A DNA stretch of 64,000 nucleotides, from positions 85,745 to 149,744 of the forward strand of contig CAZRHH010000001.1 of NCBI GenBank assembly GCA_964599885.1, read 5' to 3'. The stretch comes from CAZRHH01 sp964599885. Its GTDB lineage: Bacteria; Chloroflexota; Dehalococcoidia; DSTF01; JACRBR01. The notes under the pieces are model-generated. The model made no database searches. It was not told where the DNA came from and saw only the letters and a list, made by a program, of their open reading frames with translations. This document shows positions 1 to 7,445 of the stretch, in pieces. Within the stretch, counting starts at the first letter, position 1. Each line of letters opens with the position of its first letter. The translations under genes and the position numbers were made by a program.

Positions 1-291
1 CTGGCCGAAGAGGCAGAAACCGTTCGGCAGTCGGGCATCTCACTGCTCGCCGCGCTTCAGGATGCGGACGTAGAAGCCGCGCAGCCATTGGCAACGGACG
101 TGCATGAGGGCTCGCACGACTTCATGGAGAAGGTATTCGGGCACATCGCCGAAGATCTGCCGCCGGAGGAGGGTGGGCCCGAGGAGCACGAAGAGGAAGC
201 GGAGGAGTCGCCCGCGGCAGGTGAGACCCCAGCGGCGGACCACGACGAAGAAGCCGAGGAGACACCTGCGGCCGACGAGACGCCACAGTGA
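1..291 (+). CDS. C-terminal fragment of an unidentified protein with an acidic Glu/Ala/Pro tail
   Basis: The frame is open from base 1 to a TGA at 289-291, so only the last 96 residues are inside the window. The first half looks like an ordinary helical region. The last ~45 residues are low-complexity, rich in Glu, Ala and Pro, and contain repeated ETPAAD/ESPAAGETP units. I do not recognise a family. The TGA overlaps the GTG start of the next gene (GTGA), so the two are probably translationally coupled and this protein likely belongs to the copper-related operon that follows. A YcnI-like protein often precedes CopC in other bacteria, but nothing visible here proves that identity. Confidence 0.55.
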   Translation: MAEEAETVRQSGISLLAALQDADVEAAQPLATDVHEGSHDFMEKVFGHIAEDLPPEEGGPEEHEEEAEESPAAGETPAADHDEEAEETPAADETPQ

Positions 292-962
292 CCGTGCGCA
301 TACCGCTGGGCGCGTTCGCGCTGATCGTTGCTAGCATCGCTCCCCTCGCCGGCCCGGCGATGGTGAGTGCACACGCGCGACTGAGCGAATCCTCACCGGC
401 GGTGGGGGCGGTTCTGCAAACCGCTCCTGCCGCGGTGACGATCACGTTCTCTAACGACATTCAGAAAATTCAGGGCACCTATGGGATTGAGGTCCAGGGG
501 CCAGACGGCGCAGACGTGACGGCGGAAGAGGCGACGCTCGATGAAGCTGATCGGTCGCTGCTGAGCGTGCCACTGCAACCTGATCTTCCCCAGGGGCGAT
601 ACGTCGTCACATACACGAACGTTTCGGATGCCGACGGCGATCCGTTTGAAGGCGGGTTTGCGTTCTACGTCGGCGTCGAGCCGACGACGGAACAGCTTGC
701 GGCGGACGCCTTGCTCGAACCGCCGGAGATCTCTGCGACGCAAACGTCCGTGGCCAGCAATCCTGGTGCGGGCGAAACGCCGGAACCGACCGTGATCGAC
801 GAATCAGCGTCGGCAACACCGGATCAAGGCGTCGGCGATGAGACGAATGGCGATGATGACGACGGAGCGGCTACGTGGGTCATCGTCGGCGGTGCGGTGG
901 TTGTGATCGCGGTCGTTGCCGGCGGCATCTGGCTCGCAATACGTGGCAGGAACCCATCTTGA
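288..962 (+). CDS. CopC-domain protein, secreted and membrane-anchored
   Basis: The product has 224 residues with a GTG start in a GTGA overlap with the upstream gene. An N-terminal signal peptide ends near residues 25-30 (AMVSAHARLSESSPA). The mature protein begins with the HAR motif typical of CopC domains, where the N-terminal His can bind Cu(II). The CopC beta-barrel spans roughly residues 29-128 (FSNDIQKIQGTYGIEV; YTNVSDADGDPFEGGFAFYV). A Thr/Pro/Asp-rich linker with an Asp run follows, then one transmembrane helix (about 196-218) and a short basic tail. This predicts an extracytoplasmic copper-binding domain tethered by its C-terminus. The next gene encodes a second CopC domain fused to CopD, so the pair probably acts in copper uptake or handling. 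Confidence 0.85.
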   Translation: MTVRIPLGAFALIVASIAPLAGPAMVSAHARLSESSPAVGAVLQTAPAAVTITFSNDIQKIQGTYGIEVQGPDGADVTAEEATLDEADRSLLSVPLQPDLPQGRYVVTYTNVSDADGDPFEGGFAFYVGVEPTTEQLAADALLEPPEISATQTSVASNPGAGETPEPTVIDESASATPDQGVGDETNGDDDDGAATWVIVGGAVVVIAVVAGGIWLAIRGRNPS

Positions 963-1002
963 TGACCGCGTGGAAACGTACCGTTTGGAGGCGGAGGCGA
1001 CG

Positions 1003-3390
1003 ATGAGGTGGTGGATGCGGCGACGAATATTCCTTGCGCTCCCGGCGTTAGCGCTGTTAGCGCTGATCGTGGCGATGGTGCCTTACGCAGTCCGGGACGT
1101 GGAGGCGCACGCGGCGCTCGTTTCATCGAACCCGACGAACAACGAGGAACTTGTGCGTTCGCCAACGCGCATCATTCTCCGCTTCAGCGAGCCGCTGGAG
1201 CGGCAACTGACGAAGATCGAGGTCTTCGACGCAAACGAGAATCGCGTCGACGACGACGATATTGCATTCGACGACAACGATCGTGCGTTTGCGTCAACGG
1301 GCGTTCCGGCGCTCGAACCGGGGCTCTACTTCGTCCGCTGGAGCAACGTGTCCACGGTCGATGGCCACCCGTTTCGTGGCACATATCCGTTTATCGTGCT
1401 GAACCCCGACGGAAGCACGCCACCCGGCGCGTCGTTCGATAACATCCCGCCGGCCGATACCTACGGTGGCGAACTGCTCCCGAAGAATATCGACTCTGCC
1501 TTGAAGTGGATCGCGCTACTTGCCGTTGCGACGGTGGCGGGGGCGGCGCTGTTCCTCGTGGTCGTTCTGCGCCCAGCAGCGTCGTTTCTCGAGAGTGATG
1601 GGTACAACTCGATAACTGACGCCGGGGAGCGCTGGCTGACCACGCTGGCGCACGTGTTGCTACCGCTCGCCTTTGTTGCGACGGCGTTCCTTCTACTGAT
1701 GATCGTGGGGCGCTTCGAGACTGACACAGGCATCTGGACGTATCTCACCGATGTGCGGGCCGGCCAGTACCGCGGCATCAGCCTCATCCTTTTGGTCGTG
1801 GCGCTTGCGGGCGTCGACCTCCTTTTTCTTGGTCGATCGATGGGCGCGCGGCGAGTTGGAATCGGCGTGCTGCTGGCGGCACTCGCTGGAACGATGCTGA
1901 CGTATTCCCTCGTCGGCCATAGCGCTGCGAGCGAAGGCAAGTTCTGGTCCGTCACGTCGGATTTCGTTCACTTTGCCGCATCCGCCGCGTGGCTCGGTGC
2001 GTTGGCGATGCTTCCACCAATGCTCCGAGGCAAGCATGAGAGCCTTGGCGAAGGCGAGCGTTTTCTCGTCCTCGCGAATATGTTCGACCGCTTCTCCATC
2101 CTCGCCGGTCTGAGCGTCATCGCTGTTCTTGCCACGGGCGTGTTCAACGGCCTGGCGGAACTGCCCACATGGGCCGCTCTCACTGACACTACATACGGCC
2201 GCGTACTCATCGCCAAGCTCGTGCTTATCGCGCCGCCGCTTTTGATCGCGGGGTTCAATGCGTTCGTCCTGAAACCTCGGTTCGTCGCGGCAATCGACAC
2301 GATGTATCAGCAGGGCGGCGCCGATGAGGCGGTGGCGCGGGCGGCGGCATCTGAGCGGCTTGCACGTCTGCGTGCATGGTTGCCGCGGACGATCGTCATA
2401 GAGATCGCGTTCGTGATCGCCGTGTTCGCAGCCGTGTCGGTGCTGACGCAGACATCGACGGCGCGTGGAGAAATCGCGGCGGATCGCGCCGAAACGGCTG
2501 CCGCGGCCAGGTTCGAACAAACCGCCGAGTCCGGGGGTGTCAACCTGACGTTGAGCGTCTCGCCCAACCGCGTGGGCCTCAACCGTTACGAACTGTTTGT
2601 CGAGACCATCAGCGGTGAGCCGGTCGACACAGTCACGCTCGCGCGGCTGCGATTCTCATACGATGACCCCAACACCGCACTTTCTCCGTCGGAGACTACG
2701 CTCAACCGCTTCGGACCAGGAGACTATCGGGGTGGCGGCGCATACTTTACGCAGCCAGGCAATTGGCGCGTTACCGCGTCGGTTCGGCGTTCCAATGGCG
2801 ACGACGTGTCGGCGATCTTTGTGCTCCCGGTGCTTGATCCGCCGCAGGATCTCGCGGACGGCGGCCCCTTCGCGTTGCCGTTCGATACGTTCCAGTGGAA
2901 CGAGGTGGCAGGCGCGTTCCTGGCGCTCGTGGGCGTCACCGCTGTGCTGTACCGACGTCAGCTCGCGTGGCTACCGGATTACGGGCGGCGCACGGGGCTT
3001 ACCGCAGCGCTCGTACTGCTCGTGAGCGGCGGTGTGCTGGCGTTCGGTGTGGACACGCACTCGAGCGCCATCGACGCGCGCGCCGGAAACCCGATTGACG
3101 CCACGACCGAATCGGTCGCCGCCGGGAAGGCTTTGTTCCAGCAGAACTGCATCGTCTGCCACGGGGTTGACGGGCGCGGAGACGGCCCTGCCGCAGCGGA
3201 TCTCAATCCGGCGCCGACGGATTTCCGGTTGCACACACCGTTGCACCCGGACACATCCTTCTTTGCTTTCATCGCGAATGGTTATCCCGGGTCGGCGATG
3301 CCGGCGTTCAAAGACCAGTTCTCCGACGAGGAGATCTGGAACCTCGTCAACTTCCTCCGGGCGTCGTTCAGCGAAGCACCAACCCAATAG
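1003..3390 (+). CDS. CopC-CopD fusion with a C-terminal monohaem cytochrome c domain
   Basis: I chose the ATG at 1003, preceded by a purine-rich GGAGGCGGAGG stretch; an in-frame TTG at 916 would overlap the CopC gene. The product has 795 residues. After a signal/anchor segment the mature part begins at HAALVSSNPTNN, a CopC domain of ~100 residues. Multiple hydrophobic helices matching the CopD copper-resistance/import family follow (about residues 165-520), then an extracytoplasmic beta-rich domain (~540-640), two more membrane helices and a class I cytochrome c domain. The haem site is CIVCH (Cys716, Cys719, His720) and Met766 in GSAMPAF is the likely sixth ligand. CopC-CopD fusions are known; the added cytochrome suggests coupling of copper handling to an external electron-transfer chain, which is inference. 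Confidence 0.85.
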   Translation: MRWWMRRRIFLALPALALLALIVAMVPYAVRDVEAHAALVSSNPTNNEELVRSPTRIILRFSEPLERQLTKIEVFDANENRVDDDDIAFDDNDRAFASTGVPALEPGLYFVRWSNVSTVDGHPFRGTYPFIVLNPDGSTPPGASFDNIPPADTYGGELLPKNIDSALKWIALLAVATVAGAALFLVVVLRPAASFLESDGYNSITDAGERWLTTLAHVLLPLAFVATAFLLLMIVGRFETDTGIWTYLTDVRAGQYRGISLILLVVALAGVDLLFLGRSMGARRVGIGVLLAALAGTMLTYSLVGHSAASEGKFWSVTSDFVHFAASAAWLGALAMLPPMLRGKHESLGEGERFLVLANMFDRFSILAGLSVIAVLATGVFNGLAELPTWAALTDTTYGRVLIAKLVLIAPPLLIAGFNAFVLKPRFVAAIDTMYQQGGADEAVARAAASERLARLRAWLPRTIVIEIAFVIAVFAAVSVLTQTSTARGEIAADRAETAAAARFEQTAESGGVNLTLSVSPNRVGLNRYELFVETISGEPVDTVTLARLRFSYDDPNTALSPSETTLNRFGPGDYRGGGAYFTQPGNWRVTASVRRSNGDDVSAIFVLPVLDPPQDLADGGPFALPFDTFQWNEVAGAFLALVGVTAVLYRRQLAWLPDYGRRTGLTAALVLLVSGGVLAFGVDTHSSAIDARAGNPIDATTESVAAGKALFQQNCIVCHGVDGRGDGPAAADLNPAPTDFRLHTPLHPDTSFFAFIANGYPGSAMPAFKDQFSDEEIWNLVNFLRASFSEAPTQ

Positions 3391-3425
3391 CGAACGCCGT
3401 GCCGGGCAGGGCTTGCTGCGCGGCA

Positions 3426-3454
3426 TTTACATCGGCCACGGCCCACCATAGACT
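3426..3454 (+). promoter_or_regulatory. Candidate sigma-70 promoter for the GltD-type gene
   Basis: TTTACA at 3426-3431 and TAGACT at 3449-3454 are separated by 17 bp. The predicted start point near 3461 leaves a leader of about 45 bases before the ATG at 3506, which has GGAGGTGAG just upstream. The pattern matches other promoter candidates in this window. Confidence 0.5.
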
Positions 3455-3505
3455 TGTGTTACTTCGCGCGGGCGAAGGAGCGCTTCGGCGCTCGGAGGTG
3501 AGCCG

Positions 3506-4966
3506 ATGCCAAACGACGCGGAAGTTCAGCGACGACTGGCGATCTCGCGCGTGGCGATCCACAAGCAGGATCCGGAGATCCGCAAGACCAACTTCGACGA
3601 AGTGTTCCTCGGGTTCGATATCGAGGCGGCGCAAGTGGAAGCGATGCGCTGCATCCAATGCCCGACGGCGCCGTGTCAGCAGGCGTGCCCCGTCGGGAAT
3701 GACATTCCGGGCGCCTTCAAACTGCTCGAAGTTGGTGACTTCAACGGCGCGGCCGAGAAGTTCCGCGAGACGAGCAATCTGCCCGAGCTATGCGGGCGCC
3801 TCTGCCCGCAAGAGCGGTTGTGCGAAGGCGAGTGCGTTGTGGCGTTCGCGATCCGTCCCGACATGCACCAGGAGCCGCCAGTTTCGATCGGAAAGCTTGA
3901 GGCGTTCGTCACCGACTACCAGCGCGAGCACTACGGTGTGCCGCTACCGGTGCTGCCGGAAGCGAGCGGATTTAAGGTGGCGGTGGTCGGGGCTGGGCCA
4001 GCGGGCATGGCTGTCGCCGAGGAACTGGCGAAGGCCGGACACTCGGCGACGATGTATGACGCGTGGCCGGAGCCGGGCGGCATCCTGCTCTACGGCATCC
4101 CCAACTTCAAGCTGAGCAAGAAAGTTCTCGAAGACAAGATCACGTACCTGGACAAGCTCGGTGTGGGATTCGTCGGTAACACGTGGGTGGGCAAGGACGT
4201 GACGGTAGACGAGTTGTTCGCGCAGGGCTTCGACGCGGTGTTCGTCGGGACGGGCGCCGGCCTGGGTGGCAAGCTGGCGATCCCCGGCGAGGAGTTCAGC
4301 AACATCTACTCCGCAACGGAGTTTCTCGTGCGCGGAAATCTGCGACCGGATCAGTTGCCGGAGAACATGCGCGAACCGCTCGACATGGGCAAGGACGTCG
4401 TCGTCATCGGCGGCGGAGACACGTCGATGGACTGCGTGCGCACAGCCGTGCGCTCGGGCGCCGAGCACGTGGTGTGCGTGTACCGGCGCACGGAAGCCGA
4501 AATGCTCGGCCGGACGGAGGAGCGGGAGCACGCGCGCGATGAAGGCGTTGATTTCCAGTTCCTGACGATCCCGCTGCGCTTCATCGGCAGCGACGACGGC
4601 CGCGTGGCGGGTGTGGAGTGCCAGCGCATGGCGCTCGGCGAGCCGGACGAGTCGGGGCGGCGGCGCCCGATCCCGATCCCGCACTCGGAGTTCATCGTGC
4701 CGGCGGATTCGGTGGCGATCGCAATCGGATACAACGCGGACCCAATCATCAACGACGCAGCGCCGGGTGTGACGACGAACCGCTGGAATCTCATCGAGGT
4801 GGACAAGGACACGTTCATGACGAGCCGGCCGGGCGTGTTCGCCGGCGGCGATAACGTGAACGGCGCCGATCTGGTCGTCACGGCGCTGGCCGACGGGCGC
4901 CGGGCGGCGAGCGCGATCCACGAGTATCTCGAGACGCTGATGCCGATGCCGAAGGTGCTGCGGTAG
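3506..4966 (+). CDS. gltD: NAD(P)H-dependent glutamate synthase small-subunit-type oxidoreductase (GltD-like)
   Basis: The product has 486 residues with a clear ribosome site (GGAGGTGAG) and ATG. The N-terminal domain has two cysteine clusters typical of GltD-type proteins: CIQCPTAPCQQACPVGNDIP near residues 50-70 and CGRLCPQERLCEGEC near 95-109, ligands for [4Fe-4S] clusters. An FAD-binding Rossmann motif VVGAGPAGMAVAEELAKAG follows (~158), then the conserved EPGGILLYGIPNFKL segment and a second NADPH-binding motif VVVIGGGDTSMDC (~300). The C-terminal GDNVNGADLVVTALADGR closes the FAD site. The family passes electrons from NADPH to a partner. No glutamate synthase large subunit is adjacent, so the true partner (GltB elsewhere or another acceptor) is open. 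Transcription probably ends at the palindrome at 5011-5036. Confidence 0.88.
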   Translation: MPNDAEVQRRLAISRVAIHKQDPEIRKTNFDEVFLGFDIEAAQVEAMRCIQCPTAPCQQACPVGNDIPGAFKLLEVGDFNGAAEKFRETSNLPELCGRLCPQERLCEGECVVAFAIRPDMHQEPPVSIGKLEAFVTDYQREHYGVPLPVLPEASGFKVAVVGAGPAGMAVAEELAKAGHSATMYDAWPEPGGILLYGIPNFKLSKKVLEDKITYLDKLGVGFVGNTWVGKDVTVDELFAQGFDAVFVGTGAGLGGKLAIPGEEFSNIYSATEFLVRGNLRPDQLPENMREPLDMGKDVVVIGGGDTSMDCVRTAVRSGAEHVVCVYRRTEAEMLGRTEEREHARDEGVDFQFLTIPLRFIGSDDGRVAGVECQRMALGEPDESGRRRPIPIPHSEFIVPADSVAIAIGYNADPIINDAAPGVTTNRWNLIEVDKDTFMTSRPGVFAGGDNVNGADLVVTALADGRRAASAIHEYLETLMPMPKVLR

Positions 4967-5010
4967 CCAGCTTCCTATCCGCAAGCTTGAGGACGAGACG
5001 AACAAAAGAA

Positions 5011-5036
5011 GAGGCCCGGTCATATGACCGGGCCTC
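5011..5036. terminator. Perfect 26-bp palindrome, bidirectional terminator
   Basis: The left half GAGGCCCGGTCAT and its exact reverse complement meet with no spacer. Read rightward it is followed by TTTGACTGTTGTTG; read leftward by TTCTTTTGTTCG, the more T-rich tail. It sits between two convergent units: the GltD-type gene on + and the micro-gene on -, and probably ends both. Confidence 0.75.
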
Positions 5037-5084
5037 TTTGACTGTTGTTGCCAGGCCTACTGCCCAGCCGCCGCCCTCGGAAGG

Positions 5085-5153
5085 CTAGCTTGCAGCCTCC
5101 GAGGTAATGCGGACGTCGCTTGGCACGTAGGCCCTGCAACTACTGTGATCCAT
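5085..5153 (-). CDS. Micro-gene encoding a 22-residue peptide (or a short structured RNA)
   Basis: The start ATG (5151-5153 on -) is preceded by GAAAGGAGGTG, the strongest Shine-Dalgarno sequence in the window, about eight bases upstream. The frame reads MDHSSCRAYVPS followed by DVRITSEAAS and stops at TAG (5085-5087). A good promoter lies 25-55 bp upstream (TTGACG-18-TATGAT) and the palindromic terminator lies ~50 bp downstream, so this is a complete transcription unit of about 165 bases. A hairpin with one bulge (5076-5103, CTCGGAAGGCT pairing with AGCCTCCGAG) covers the stop codon. No gene follows on the same strand before the terminator, so a leader-peptide role is unlikely. The peptide matches no family I know; the RNA itself could be the functional product. 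Confidence 0.5.
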   Translation of the reverse strand: MDHSSCRAYVPSDVRITSEAAS

Positions 5154-5178
5154 CCACATCACCTCCTTTCCTGCGGAG

Positions 5179-5208
5179 ATCATAGCAGGGGCGCCCGGAG
5201 GCCGTCAA
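5179..5208 (-). promoter_or_regulatory. Strong sigma-70-type promoter of the micro-gene
   Basis: On the minus strand TTGACG (5203-5208) and TATGAT (5179-5184) are separated by 18 bp. Each hexamer matches the consensus at 5 of 6 positions. The predicted start leaves a leader of roughly 20 bases containing the GAAAGGAGGTG ribosome site. Confidence 0.65.
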
Positions 5209-5239
5209 CGGTGTTGGGAGGCGAGTGGGTTGCGCCAGT

Positions 5240-6022
5240 TTATGTGAGGAAACTGAAGATGCGCTCGCGGGAGACAGCGCGGCGCAGCAGCACGGCGATA
5301 CCGAGACCGCACACCGCAACGAGCGCACCGGCCGCCGCGTCAAGGAAGAAGTGGTTCGCCGTGAGTACGATGCCACCGAGCGTGAAAAACGGCATGATCA
5401 TCGCGAAGATCCGCCAGAGGCGGGCGCGCGTGTTGTAGCCGATGGCGATCGCGACGAGGATATCCCAGCCGAAGTGCAGACTCGGCATGGCGGCATACTG
5501 GTTGACGATCTTCGGATTCTGGAACGCGTAGTACGACTGCGCGTGGATGATCGTATCGACGAAGCCGAACTCTGGCATATAGCGCGGCGGCGCGAGCGGC
5601 ACGGTGCTGAAGCCGATCAGCGCGATGAGCCCCGAGATGAGAAATGCGTTACGGAACAGCGCGTAGCGGTCACGGTGCGATATGTACAGCCAGAGCGCGA
5701 CGGCGATGATGACTGGCAGATGGCCCCAGATGTAGAGGTAGTTGAAGAGGTCGACCATCCATTCCTTCGGCAGAATGAGTTGCTGGAGGAACGCTTCGTG
5801 GAAGATGCCGAGGCGCTGTTCGATGCGGATGACGTGGCGTGCGTTGTCGAATGCGGTGCCGGCTTCGCCACCGACGGTGCTGCGCACGAGCTGGTACGCC
5901 GTGTATGCAGGGATGATGAACAGCAACTCCGCGAGATGCCGCCAGTTCTTCACTACGAGGGATTGGAGTCTGTTCTGGACCGGTCGCGGCAGCGCTACCG
6001 ACGCAGGGGGGGCCATTTGCAT
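5240..6022 (-). CDS. PAP2-superfamily / Aur1-type inositolphosphotransferase-like membrane enzyme
   Basis: The frame is open from 6061, but the Met at 6022 (MQMAPPASVALP) is a more natural start, giving 260 residues. The protein has about six hydrophobic segments. Hallmarks of the PAP2_3/Aur1 group are present in order: LAPPRYMPEFGF (phosphatase motif 1 region), MPSLHFGWD (PSLH with the catalytic His) and LTANHFFLDAAAG (HxxxD). Such enzymes cleave or transfer phosphate esters on lipids at the membrane outer face, e.g. phosphatidate phosphatase or phosphoinositol transfer onto lipid. The substrate cannot be read from sequence. It is convergent with the micro-gene unit and lies directly downstream of the aminotransferase gene, with no spacing that suggests coupling. 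Confidence 0.75.
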   Translation of the reverse strand: MQMAPPASVALPRPVQNRLQSLVVKNWRHLAELLFIIPAYTAYQLVRSTVGGEAGTAFDNARHVIRIEQRLGIFHEAFLQQLILPKEWMVDLFNYLYIWGHLPVIIAVALWLYISHRDRYALFRNAFLISGLIALIGFSTVPLAPPRYMPEFGFVDTIIHAQSYYAFQNPKIVNQYAAMPSLHFGWDILVAIAIGYNTRARLWRIFAMIMPFFTLGGIVLTANHFFLDAAAGALVAVCGLGIAVLLRRAVSRERIFSFLT

Positions 6023-6057
6023 GGGAGCAGTATAGCGAACGCGGCGCTCGTCAATCC

Positions 6058-7440
6058 TCAATGGGCTACTCCGAGTACGCTATCGATCGCTTCTGCGGTG
6101 ACGTTCACGATGGTGTCTATCTGCGACTCGCTCACGACGAGCGGCGGCGCGAAAAGGATGCTCTCACCCTTCACGCGGGTTACGACGCCCCGGTCACGCA
6201 TCGCGCGCGCAAGCTTGGGGCCAATACCGTCTGCTGCGGCGAACGGGCGGCGCGTCGGCTTGTCGGCGACGACTTCCACGGCGGCCATCAGCCCGAGACC
6301 GCGCACGTCGCCGACGTTTGGCATCTCGATCAGGCGCGACAAGCCCTCGTGCAGGCGACGACCCATTGCCTCGGCGCGCGCCACAAGCTGCTCGTCTTCG
6401 AGGATCTGGAGATTGCGGAGCGCAACGGCGCAGGCGGTGGGGTGGGCGGCATTCGTGCAGCCGATCATGAACTTCGTATCGGCGGGCGCATCGAGGATGG
6501 CGCGGTGGACGCGTTCAGAGGCGATGAACGCCGACAGCGGCACGTAGGCGCTTGTGATGGCCTTGGCGATGGTCGTGATGTCTGGCTGCACGCCCCAGTG
6601 TTCGAGCGCGAACCAGCGGCCGGTGCGGCCGAAGCCGGTGATCACTTCGTCGGCAATTAGCAGCACGTCGTTGCGGTCACAGATCGCGCGAAGCCGCGGC
6701 CAGTAACCGGGATCCGGAGGGATTACACCACCGGCGCCGTGTACGGGCTCAGCGATGACGGCGGCGACCGTGTCGGCGCCCTCGCGCTGGATGGTGGCTT
6801 CGATGTTGTCGACGCACTCGAGTGTACAGGCTGTCCCTTCCGAAGCGGTTGGGCTGCACCATTGACAGCGGTAGGAGTAGCATGTGGGCACCTGGATGAA
6901 GTCGGGGGGTTCGGGCCCGAAGCCGCGATGAAACGGTGCCATGCCGGTGATCGCCGTGGCGGCGAGCGTACCGCCGTGGTAGGCGTCGGCACGCGAGATG
7001 ATCTTCGTCTTCTGCGGCTGGCCCGAGACAAACCAGAAGTAGCGGGCAGCCTTCATCGCGAAATCGTTGGCTTCGGACCCGCTGTTGGCGTAGAAGACGC
7101 CCGACATGTTCGGGTAGACGAGGCTCAGCAGCTTCTCGGTAAGTCGAATTGACGGGACGTTGGCATAGCCGGTGTATGCGTTGGAGAAGGCGAGCTGCGA
7201 CATCTGCGCCGCCGCAGCTTCTGCAAGCTCTACCCGTCCGTGGCCAACCGCGACGTTCCAGAGCGACGAGAGGCCGTCGATGTAGTCGTTGCCGTGGATG
7301 TCAGTGACGACGGCACCCTTGCCGCTGGCGTAGATGACGGCATCGCGGTGGTCCGCAACGTTGAACTGCGGATGGATGATATGGTCGATGTCGTACGTCG
7401 CGAGCGCTTGCGCGTCCGATTCGTCTAACTGCATATGCAC
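6058..7440 (-). CDS. Class III (omega) aminotransferase
   Basis: The 460-residue product is full length for fold-type I class III aminotransferases. Visible motifs are NSGSEANDFAMKAAR (~119, cofactor phosphate region), DAYHGGTLAATA (~152), IADEVITGFGRTG (~262, Asp contacting the pyridine nitrogen) and TTIAKAITSAYVPLSA with Lys293 as the Schiff-base lysine. The Cys-rich stretch at 187-209 (CYSYRCQWC then CTLEC) is a normal family feature. The family moves amino groups from omega-amino acids, taurine, putrescine or beta-alanine to pyruvate or 2-oxoglutarate; the exact donor is unclear. The MurE-like gene lies six bases upstream on the same strand, so the two may be cotranscribed. Confidence 0.88.
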   Translation of the reverse strand: MHMQLDESDAQALATYDIDHIIHPQFNVADHRDAVIYASGKGAVVTDIHGNDYIDGLSSLWNVAVGHGRVELAEAAAAQMSQLAFSNAYTGYANVPSIRLTEKLLSLVYPNMSGVFYANSGSEANDFAMKAARYFWFVSGQPQKTKIISRADAYHGGTLAATAITGMAPFHRGFGPEPPDFIQVPTCYSYRCQWCSPTASEGTACTLECVDNIEATIQREGADTVAAVIAEPVHGAGGVIPPDPGYWPRLRAICDRNDVLLIADEVITGFGRTGRWFALEHWGVQPDITTIAKAITSAYVPLSAFIASERVHRAILDAPADTKFMIGCTNAAHPTACAVALRNLQILEDEQLVARAEAMGRRLHEGLSRLIEMPNVGDVRGLGLMAAVEVVADKPTRRPFAAADGIGPKLARAMRDRGVVTRVKGESILFAPPLVVSESQIDTIVNVTAEAIDSVLGVAH

Positions 7441-7445
7441 CTCAG

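Noticed and set aside
5225..6547. A 440-codon open frame on + across the PAP2-like and aminotransferase genes
   Set aside because: It is the antisense of two well-supported genes, Arg/Glu/Asp-rich, with no domain or ribosome site; long antisense frames are common in GC-rich DNA.
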